Positions 56,801 to 64,000 of a stretch of 64,000 nucleotides of DNA are shown here, one piece after another. Below the pieces are notes generated by a model. It was not told the origin of the DNA, searched no databases, and saw nothing but the letters and a program-made list of their open reading frames with translations. Source of the DNA: Moricandia arvensis. Lineage: Eukaryota > Streptophyta > Magnoliopsida > Brassicales > Brassicaceae. Position 1 is the stretch's first letter. Every line of letters begins with the position of its first letter. A program made the position numbers and the translations under genes. The DNA lies in NCBI GenBank assembly GCA_905132765.1, contig CAJHQP010001652.1:25001-89000 (forward strand), read 5' to 3'.

Positions 56801-57949
56801 TATTTGAATGGTTTTACCGTTTGCTACTGTGACTGTCTTTCCGATGCCAGTATTAAGAATGCTCTTAAGATTACCTGCAGTGTTCGTTAGGTGTGCTGTC
56901 GCCCCCGAGTCCATGTACCATTGGTTGTCACTCGGATCAACAAGTGTCATGGTATTGAATGCAGCAGCATAGTCCGTCGTTGGTTGGACGGGACCGGTTT
57001 GGAGCGCTTGTTGGGACATTTGAGGAGTGAGAAGCGGGCGCGGACCAAGAACACCTTGTTGAGGATATGTTAGCTGGTGTGGCTGTCCCCATGGCATTGT
57101 CTGTTGAGGCCACATCTGATAACCAGTCGTCCAGAAAGGAGCATTCCACTGCTGGTACTGCGGTCGTGGTTGGCCGTTGAAGTTGCGTCCCCGTCCTCTG
57201 TTGTTTCTACCACGTCCTCTGTTATTATTTTGTCTTTGCTGGTGCTGTTGAGGCTGATGAGGTTTTGTCTCAGTGGCCACGGTCGCAATGAGAGCTTTAT
57301 CTGATGAAGTGGAGACGCTGAGGCTGGTTGAAGACTTCTTTCCTTTGTTGAGACGGTCTTCTTCTAAGAGCAACATTGAACGTGCCTCGTCAAAGGATGG
57401 GAAGGGTTGTCGATGTATGATGACATTAATAATGTTATCATATTTCGAAGTGAGGCCATTCAACATGTATGTCACGAGAGTACGTTCCGTGACAGGAGCA
57501 TCAACATTGGAGAGGAGATCTGAGATGGACTTGAGTTCCTGACAGTATGCGTGTATGGTCATATCTCCTATCTCCTTTGTACGCAGTTGATTATCAAGTT
57601 GTATTGCTCTGGCCTCCTTATTGTTGCGGAAGAAATTTTCAATCCGGCACCAGATCTCCCTGGAAGTTCCGCCTGTTTTGAAAGTGCTTCGAAACAGGTT
57701 CTTTGACAATGTACCGTATAGCCAAAGCTTGACAAGTCCATCCCTCTTAGTCCAAGCCGTGTCGTCAGCATCCGTTGGAAGCAAAGATCCGTCTAGATGC
57801 CCAGCAACATCGAAACTTTGACAATGAAGGAGGAATAATTCTCTCCAAGCGTCGTAGTTGTGGTCATCCGTGTCGAGAATAATGGGGATATGAGATTTGA
57901 TATTCGTCACGCCATAGGCGCGTTCAAGGGCAACGGGGGGAGCAGCCAT
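53852..57949 (-). CDS. Copia-2 gag-pol polyprotein, 1365 residues, uninterrupted
   Basis: One frame from the ATG at 57949 to the TGA at the 3' LTR edge encodes all proteins a Copia element needs to copy itself. Order: capsid-type gag (about 1-220), a glycine/arginine/asparagine-rich nucleic-acid-binding stretch (RGRGRNNRGRGRNF) in place of a classical CCHC knuckle, aspartic protease (WYMDSGATAHL, about 345), integrase with its zinc motif (HNRLAHPN to CDACQLGK) and catalytic HSDLW, CDNGSEF and SER (about 475-690), reverse transcriptase (about 880-1130, YVDDIII), and RNase H (DADWAGC, AEAEYKG, about 1200-1340). All catalytic signatures I can check are present and no stop or frameshift exists. 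The missing CCHC knuckle is unusual but occurs in some Copia lineages. Confidence 0.95.
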   Translation of the reverse strand: MAAPPVALERAYGVTNIKSHIPIILDTDDHNYDAWRELFLLHCQSFDVAGHLDGSLLPTDADDTAWTKRDGLVKLWLYGTLSKNLFRSTFKTGGTSREIWCRIENFFRNNKEARAIQLDNQLRTKEIGDMTIHAYCQELKSISDLLSNVDAPVTERTLVTYMLNGLTSKYDNIINVIIHRQPFPSFDEARSMLLLEEDRLNKGKKSSTSLSVSTSSDKALIATVATETKPHQPQQHQQRQNNNRGRGRNNRGRGRNFNGQPRPQYQQWNAPFWTTGYQMWPQQTMPWGQPHQLTYPQQGVLGPRPLLTPQMSQQALQTGPVQPTTDYAAAFNTMTLVDPSDNQWYMDSGATAHLTNTAGNLKSILNTGIGKTVTVANGKTIQIKSSGSLSIPSFTRPLQLNSVLVTPSIIKNLISVRRFTKDNSCSIEFDPCGFSVKDLQTRRIILRSDSTGDLYPVFPSFNKATQQPSAFLATSSTIWHNRLAHPNTQTLNALLSSSRLPCNNKDMSHICDACQLGKQIKHPFTLSESLVSAPFEIVHSDLWTSPVQSLSGIKFYVLFLDQFSHFLWVYPLRSKEQVYSKFLEFSTYVKTHFSTTIKSLQCDNGSEFNNSRFHNLFASQGTTFRFSCPYTSQQNGRSERMIRTINNAVRSLLFQAHLPTTFWVEALLTAVHILNLLPSKSIKNETPFTKLFKKPTSYAHLRVFGCLCYPNQNHPHTKKLSPRSSKCILLGYPSAHIGYRCLDLQTNKIIISRHVNFDESIFPYRQNTAQKTQSYDFLETEPEQSPIFKQILTTPSPATSAVAVSPTESQPSTQEATAPEVPRHTMTTRSKHGIKKPRQVLSLLAQTCSPLPKSHLKALEDPYWNASMNVEYDAIIKSRTFDLVSRPPNTNIVRSMWLYKHKFDAEGNFTNHKSRLVANGKSQEEGVDFSETFSPVVKPATIRTVLHTALTRDWQVQQLDVQNAFLHGKLDEPVYMFQPPGYVNKDKPHHVCKLNKSLYGLKQAPRAWNARFVAYATKIGFSQSKSDASLFVYRNNGDRAYLLLYVDDIIITASSPSLRTTIVNKLKTEFPITDSGIINSFLGISAKYNDRGLFLNQTRYATEILERARMQDCKLCATPVDLKAKLSDKEGKPIANPKEYRSLAGALQYLTFTRPDISYAVQQVCLFMHDPREPHLLALKRILRYIQGTKTKGLQLLRKQNMAMTVYIDADWAGCPSTRRSTSGFCVFLGDNLVSWSAKRQPTVSRSSAEAEYKGVANAVAESCWIRNLLLEMDIPLQRATVVYCDNISAVYLSTNPVQHQRTKHIEIDIHFVREKVQMGHIRVFHVPSSLQYADIFTKGLPTTLFNSFRTSLGVLEPHATTAGG

Positions 57950-58050
57950 TGAAGACAGAGATGAGTAGACAATGAGATGAGATGAGATGAGAGGGAGAAG
58001 AAGAAGAGAGAAAGCGGAAGAGATGGTTCAGGATGAACCCTCTGATACCA

Positions 58051-58195
58051 TGTAAGTAAACGTATTTCCCCTGAAACTCTACGTTGTATTCATTAGAGAA
58101 TATATACACAATACTGTTACAATATTTTGGGGATCTCCCTTAAGTTACTCTAACTTATCTAACAATATTCACAGAATATTCTTTGTAGTCTATCA
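58051..58195 (-). repeat. Copia-2 5' LTR
   Basis: 145 bp, right copy, 5' in element orientation. No difference from the left copy was found by eye. Confidence 0.95.
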
Positions 58196-58199
58196 TTGA

Positions 58200-58300
58200 C
58201 ATGATCGATATCTCTTTTCCTCTCGCTTTTCTTACTTGTTCTACACTTGATATTTGATGAGAACTGTGATGAACTATGGACGTCTACACCCATATTTATA
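58200..58300 (-). promoter_or_regulatory. Displaced SABATH start codon, leader and TATA box
   Basis: On the minus strand the original ATG (58200-58202) is followed by TCAA and then the retrotransposon. Upstream lie a leader rich in GA and a TATAAATATG box at 58291-58300, about 90 bp before the ATG. Joining ATGTCAA to CCACTCCACAATGG across the element restores frame with the exon on the far side, which shows this was the native start. Confidence 0.85.
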
Positions 58301-59358
58301 CTGTATTCCTTGTGCTTTTTCTCCTTGCTGTTTGTTCTTTTGTACTTTTATTTGATTTTGCCTAAACTTACAGAGTATGTGGGACTTAATTTAATACAAT
58401 AATATATATAAAAACTAGGCAATAAAATACAATTTATGCAGTGTGAAATATGTTATAAATATTTATTAAATAAATAAGTTTCTTAAAATTATTTATTAAA
58501 AACTATTAATAAAACATAGGTATAATATTTTAAAATTTTAAAACTCAAAATTTTTAAACTCAAAATTTTATGTATTTTCAAATAGTATATATTTTATCTT
58601 AAACAATATTAAAATAGATATATATTTTTAATATGAATATCTACTGAATAAAAAACCATACTTATATAGTTTTATAATCATTTGTATCTTGTTATAGCAA
58701 ATTTTAAACTACTAACACAAGATTTTTAACAATTTTAGTAGTTTTTATTTGTTTTGAAAATTTCAAAGTATAACATACACGAACAAATCTAAATTTTTAT
58801 TTTATGGATAATTTAATTTTTTATTTGTTTTAATAATATAAAACTAAACAAAAAGGATAGAAAATATTCAAATTGTTATTAAATCTTTATTATTCAAAAT
58901 TATTATTTATTATTTATATTGTAATTATATTATCTAATATGTAGTTTTTGCTTAATGAAATAATAAAAATATTTTTTTGTAGATTATTAGTTAATTTTGA
59001 TTAGTTTTAATGAAAATTTTAGTAGAGTATATATTTAGATTGACCAACTTATTTCTATAAAAAAGTTTAAAAATCAGTGTAATGATAACACATGATAATT
59101 CACATGTTATAATATTTTGCGAAATTTTCAAGTTTACAACATTATTGAGACTATTCATCTTTACATTCAATAAAGAGACATAATTATTTTCTTTTTTCAT
59201 GAAGTAAAAATTTTTAAATTAATTAGAATATTAAATTTTATATTCTAAAACGTTACTTTACTCTTCATCTCTAAACCATCCGTCTTAAATTAATTAATTC
59301 TAAAATTATTATAAATGTATTTTTTTTAAATAAAGATTAAAGTGATTAGACATGAAAA
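58301..59358. other. AT-rich spacer before Helitron 2
   Basis: Distal upstream region of the SABATH gene passing into about 950 bp of very AT-rich DNA. Nothing else is recognised. Confidence 0.5.
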
Positions 59359-59689
59359 TCACTACTATAATAAAAGTTGAATATACTCAATGGAAAGATG
59401 TGCCACATCAGCATGGAAATTCAGGCCAATTATATGCTTTCATTTTACCACATCAGCTATATCATTTTGTTTTAAAATTTTCTTTAAATAATTGAGATAC
59501 ATATGCCTTCTCGCCTTCTTCTCTTGCCGTTTGTGTAAACTGTTAACCAAACGTCAATTAATTTATTGAATTATGTATTAACTTATTCTCTAAATATCTC
59601 CAATGGTTATATCTTCCTCCTCCAGTCATTTCGTTTGTCTTCTTCCTCACTCTATTCGCCTTCTTAAAAAATCACGCAGTCCCTAATCA

Positions 59690-59912
59690 CACCTCCTTCA
59701 TCAGGCTCCTGGAAAGCCACGGTTACTGATCCTCCGCAGCAGATACCTCATGTTATAACCTAGAGATTGGCCGCATATACCAACGACGCTGGAAACGGAG
59801 ATGTTACTCCGTCCATTTGCATAGTCGTAGACTTCGTCTCCGGTTACCTCAGTCGAGATCTGTACGGATCCAGTTACGGTGTCATCGCGGATTATGTGCT
59901 GATAGGGTGAGT
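59690..59912 (+). pseudogene. Second possible captured exon in Helitron 2
   Basis: A GC-richer stretch can be read as DAGNGDVTPSICIVVDFVSG then YLSRDLYGSSYGVIADYVLI before a GTGAGT donor-like site at 59907. The family is not recognised. Composition and the donor site suggest an exon picked up from a host gene. Confidence 0.4.
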
Positions 59913-61315
59913 AATCCCAAACGGGCCAACCAATCTTTATTAGCGGCTATATTTTGAGTAAGTTATGATATTTGCAAAGGCTGATGACTTTCACAATCTG
60001 GCTCAGACACTTAAAAGACTTTGCTAGAAGTTTTAAATCTCAATTTCAGTAACTGAAGGAGAGCAATTTGGAAGCTTTACTCGATTTTCTCTTTTAGGTT
60101 TCCAAGAAATCAGGTTTCTAGCAACAGTGGCAATCGATAATCAAGCGAAGTCAATCCGCGGAATCCATCCTAAAAAAACAGTAAACGTGGTATTTCAGGC
60201 AACACCCTTTATCTAGCATGATTTGTTTATATGTGCTACGTTTGGTTTTAGCTTGAAGAATCAGAACAATGCACTTTTGAAAATGTTTTCATCTTGGATC
60301 GACTCCGCAAGTAATTTAATTTATTACTTTATTTGGTGTCACAAATTGGTTCATTATGCTTTTCTATTACATACCCTCAGAATTCCGAAGAAAGAGTGAG
60401 CAGGAATCAGAATATTTATGGGGTTTAATATGAAAGCAAGAACAACAAAGCAGAAGAGAAGATCTGGAATATTAATTGTTCAGTTTTGTGTGCACTTATT
60501 ATGTCAACTCCTAACCTGAGATCGCTTATGCAGAGCAAAGTTGGAATTTCTTGGTCGTGTTCTTATGTATTTTCTTCTAGGAAGGTATATATATGCTTAC
60601 AACTTTACTTTACTCAATATTTATAATTTACTTCCATTTGCTATATTTACATCTTCTCCCTAGATTCGTCTTTGTAATCTATCTTGACAAAACCTTTGTG
60701 CAGATACCATAAAGCAAAATTATGACAAGATCAATAAAAAGGGAAAGCTTACACATGTTGAGGTAATAGTTACTGATATATTTATAGTTGTATTGAAAAA
60801 CCTATTTACCGCTAATGCTCGGATATTTTCTCATTAAGAATTCATTGGTTTACCTATATATTTGCAGGTTATTAGTTTACCAATATATTTGATTGGAAAT
60901 TTTGAATTATTGATTGTTTGACTCTAACCTTAGATCTAAACCAAGAGTAAGTAACACATGTATTAAGAGTTTTACATCATTTAAAATCTTCGAGAGAATA
61001 TATCACAATCGTCTCTGTGTTCCAACAGTTAAGTTTTACCACGGCTTTGTATCCTTATGTGCCATCTGGCAAGAGACCAAAATATCTTCGTGTAATCCTC
61101 TAATTATATTACCCACAATTGCAGTAATTATTAGCATCTTATCCATGAGTCATTATGTGAAGAGTTATATAAATGTCGACATAGACCCATGAACTATGTA
61201 GTTTTGTGAATTGTATTGTGATTTTCTTGAGTAGAAAATCGGTGGTGGATTCTGAAATATTGAATGTCTGGTTGATATGTGATTCACTGGACAGTGTGTG
61301 GTATATTTGTTTGGG

Positions 61316-61935
61316 CAGGTGATACACTGTGACTTCAGATCTTCTAACGTACTCTTAAATGATAATTTTTTGTGAAACTTTAATCTTTCAAGAGAAGGAC
61401 CTCAAGCCAACAATACTCACGTCACAGCTGCAGTAAGTATTGAATACTTCTTTACCTTCTTTTGATAATTGTGCTGTTAGTTTAGTAGTGGGCATTCAGT
61501 TAGGCTCTGTTTTGGCTTAAGTGGTTTTAAATGATGATTTTTTTATATTTCTTCTTTTTGACCTTTTAACTTGGTTCATTTCATAAAAAAATTCAAGACA
61601 CGGCTACACAGCTCATGGATGCGTTCAAACAGGTTATTTACGGTTAAAGAGAGATTTTTATGTGCTCTACGAAATCATAACCGGACAACAACCTATTGAG
61701 AGGAATAAGCCAGCCAGTCTATTGGATTGGGTGTTCTGATAGTCAACGCTTAAGCATTATCGTTGACCCCTTGATACGCAAAAACTACCCAGCTGCTGGA
61801 GCAAGGAGTTTGGTTAAACTGGTTGATCTTGATGTGAAAGCGGACAATAATGAGAACTCCACTATTGCGATTATAGTGGAAAGAGTAAAGAAAATTATCA
61901 AAGAAACCAATAGTAGAGATTGTTCTATGGACTAA
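61316..61935 (+). pseudogene. Captured receptor-like cytoplasmic kinase fragments
   Basis: VIHCDFRSSNVLLND (61319-61363) is a kinase catalytic loop with the HRD arginine changed to C. It is followed by NLSREGPQANNTHVTAA (activation loop, the DFG part lost), then in another exon-like block GYLRLKRDFYVLYEIITGQQ (about 61630-61690), and last VDPLIRKNYPAAGARSLVKL to VERVKKIIKETNSRDC (about 61760-61920). The C-terminal wording is that of PCRK-like RLCK-VII kinases. Intron-like gaps remain, so genomic DNA and not mRNA was captured. Stops and lost residues make it non-functional. Confidence 0.8.
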
Positions 61936-63148
61936 GAAGAAGCAAGAGGGGAGCTGCGTAACATGTGCATGCGAGTTTGAAAGGAGAGTATAATTTTTGC
62001 GTATAGAAGTTTCTTTTCATCTTTGATACTCTTAAATAATATTTACTGTTCATGCGATGAATTGGTTTTCCAAAAATAATCAGTTTAATATCAAATTAGA
62101 AAGTGTGGTTTGCCAAAATACAATTGAAGTAGTTTACGGTCTAAATACTATTATACAAACAAATATAGAATTGAGTTAGAGATGCTTTAATATAAATAAA
62201 AAACCAGTGGATGTAGCAAAACGTATAATCTTTGCTAAAAACAGTAAAATGAAGGTTTTGACACTCCTTATGGGGTGAACACCACTCTTTCAACACTGAA
62301 AAACACAAATGATGGTGATTACATTAATCCAAAATCTATGAAAATACATTGAAAAGACAAATGAGAACCTAAATTTGTAAGATATATAAACACTTAGATC
62401 ATAACTAAGACTTCATCCCATTCATAGTTTTAGATATTAAAAAGAAAATAATTTTCAATCACTTTTAAATTCATTTTTAGATTTATATATTTTTAAAATT
62501 ACAAAATGAGTTACCAAATGTGTTTATGAGGCTGAAGAATAAATCAAAACAAGGGTTGCAGTGGAAACTCTGAGAGAAGCCAAGGAAAAAAAAGAAGAGA
62601 AACTGAGAGAGGTTGGAAGAAGAAAACAAAGAGATGGTTGCGAGAATAAAAAAAACTAACAGGAACATGTGCGAAAACTAAATAAAATAAGTTAAGTATA
62701 GTCGTATAGAATAATAGCATAAAAAATAAAAGCATATAAAATGAAAGAAAAACATGTAGCAAAGACAAAGATTAGTGATAATGGAGCGAAACTTGAAAAA
62801 GTTCAAGGAAGAGTGAAGGTGAAAGAGATCAAGTCTGATGAATCCCAAATTATCATTCAAAGAACATTTTGGATATATTGTCAAACAAAAATCAGTTGTG
62901 TTAAAATTAATAAAAGATACAAAAATGAAAAAAAAATAGAAATAAAATAAATTAATTAACCTTAAATAAATTTAGTAAACTCTTTATTTTTTTGGCTTAA
63001 TCTATGTTTTAATATTAAAAATAGATTTTGTTTATAAAAGTTTACAGTTTTTAATATAAATATATATACACTATATATGACATAATAGTTTAAATGAATT
63101 ATTTTTCGTAGCTAAGAAATCCGGGCGTAGCCCGGGACAGTCTCTAGT

Positions 63149-64000
63149 TGATAGTAATGACTTTTGACAATTTCCCAAATACTGTTCGTATAAGAAATAT
63201 AAGGGATAGGTTCTCTTCATTAGCAAATTGTCGCAATGTCCACGCTGTACACGTTTTATATCTGGGTCGTTTCTCTTTTGGCATTATTGATACAGTAACA
63301 GACAAAAACAAAATGTTAAGACCCTACATTGCAATGATTGTACTAGCGTTACTTTTATTTGTTATTATACATTTGTATCAAGTCTTTGTTTTCGAGTTTC
63401 CTTGTATTTTTAGAGACTTATGGAAAATGTTATAATGTTTTTCAATTAATGTATGAGAAATTTTAAGGGATAGACTCTCTCCATTAGCAAATAACCACGA
63501 TGTACACGTTTTATATCTGTGTTGTTTCTCTTGTGGCACTATTGAATACAATAACAAACATTTGACCCAAAAAAAAGAATACAATAACAAACAAAACAAA
63601 ATAAAAAGACCCTACACTGTACTAGGGTTACTAGTGTTACTCTTTATCCCTTATAGAAGCATTTTTAATAAATAATTTGCATTCGTAATTAACAAAATTG
63701 ACAATATTTACGTGGTAGCTTCACAAGCATTCTCAACTATTTTATAAAAGTAGACATAATTTACAAAAGTATTTACAATTCAACGCCATTAAACCTATGT
63801 TTTTTATGATATAGTATTGCACCATGTTATCAATAACCCATTTATAGAATCAAATTTTTTAATTGTCATTTAAATATTGAAATACAAACTATACATGAGC
63901 AATGAGAAATCGTTTATATTTTATTATATTAACTTAGTATAAAATATATAATATATTTTCTTTAAATAATATATATATATATGTTTTATTGAATATATTT
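63149..64000. other. Right-end spacer with a diverged direct duplication
   Basis: About 63204-63330 and 63466-63620 share AAGGGATAG, CATTAGCAAAT, GTACACGTTTTATATCTG, GTTTCTCTT, GGCA and TATTGA words and AAGACCCTACA. They are two diverged copies about 260 bp apart. No gene is visible. Confidence 0.55.

Larger units (their letters stand above)
53705..58200 (-). mobile_element. Full-length, apparently intact Ty1/Copia retrotransposon (Copia-2)
   Basis: Two 145-bp LTRs (53710-53854 and 58051-58195) start TG and end CA. They look identical by eye over their whole length. TTGAC flanks the element at 53705-53709 and 58196-58200. Next to the 5' LTR is the primer-binding site TGGTATCAGAG on the minus strand (58040-58050); next to the 3' LTR is a purine tract (GCGGGAGGG). 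A single 1365-codon gag-pol frame spans the interior. Identical LTRs plus an open frame indicate a very recent insertion from an active family. It has the same orientation as the SABATH gene it interrupts. Confidence 0.97.
59359..63148 (+). mobile_element. Non-autonomous Helitron 2 with captured kinase pieces (3790 bp)
   Basis: The 3' end shows the hairpin CCGGGC, GTA, GCCCGG followed by GACAGTCTCTAGT at 63148 and then a host T. The proposed 5' end is TCACTACTATAATAAAAG after an A at 59358, with the CCACATCAGCATGG-like word also typical of Brassicaceae Helitron starts. No Rep/helicase frame is present. Inside are pieces of one or more host genes, most clearly a protein kinase. The 3' end is secure; the 5' end is likely. 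Confidence 0.82.

Noticed and set aside
1..64000. tRNA, rRNA or other structured RNA genes
   Set aside because: I saw no tRNA-like cloverleaf with A/B boxes or rRNA segment on either strand. A tRNAscan or Infernal run would settle this.

Overview
The window is plant nuclear DNA, almost certainly from Brassica or a close Brassicaceae relative. Genes have GT-AG introns, the spacers are AT-rich, and the mobile elements are of plant type. The single-copy genes form a recognisable set: an S-locus glycoprotein-type gene (31176-32492), an AR401/SLL2-type lysine methyltransferase (42907-45081), plastid ClpP3 (45859-47419), a SINA-like RING ubiquitin ligase (50505-52029) and a SABATH methyltransferase (52490-53687, with its original start codon at 58200-58202). 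From memory, SLL2- and ClpP-type genes sit beside the Brassica S (self-incompatibility) locus and their Arabidopsis counterparts lie together around At1g66620-At1g66700, so I read this as an S-locus flank or an S-locus-like block. I see no SRK kinase domain and no SCR/SP11 gene.

Layout. 1-5072: AT-rich DNA with telomere-like repeats, a broken LINE end and an (AT)30 run. 5073-9962: a decayed Copia element with 340-bp LTRs and TGTAA target duplications. 10095-11086: a poly(A) retroposon in a 14-bp duplication. 11400-11605: a TAA-flanked MITE. 12089-21440 (element A) and 21785-30702 (element B): two complete Mutator-like elements (MULEs), each with a perfect 9-bp target duplication, lying only about 340 bp apart. 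Each carries a DUF1985 + Ulp1-type cysteine-protease gene on the plus strand facing a MuDR-type transposase gene on the minus strand. 31-36 kb: the SLG-type gene, a tandem copy of its 3' end, and a second MITE. 36391-41750: a Helitron carrying ribokinase gene pieces, itself split by a 1.7-kb solo LTR. 42.9-58.3 kb: the conserved gene block. It is disturbed by a MITE 97 bp upstream of the ClpP3 start and by a Copia element with apparently identical LTRs and a 1365-codon open frame, inserted in codon 3 of the SABATH gene. 59359-63148: a second Helitron, carrying receptor-like cytoplasmic kinase pieces.

The most unusual feature is the non-coding part of the two MULEs. Element B is filled, in introns, leader, the gap between its genes and subterminal DNA, with a palindrome made of GACGACTTAC, a short spacer and GTAAGTCGTC. 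The motif is nearly absent from its exons. In front of the transposase these units form an approximately 300-bp inverted repeat. Element A has no such motif but carries its own dispersed word, roughly TTAACCGTAAA, in the same kinds of places. Family-specific motif arrays in non-coding parts of MULEs are known from VANDAL elements, where VANC proteins bind them to counteract silencing. These two elements could be further, independent examples; that link is inference.

Coding status: the element B transposase is an uninterrupted 781-codon frame, while its Ulp1 gene has one in-frame stop and keeps its catalytic residues. The element A transposase has one apparent frameshift, and its Ulp1 gene has a frameshift and lacks the catalytic cysteine.
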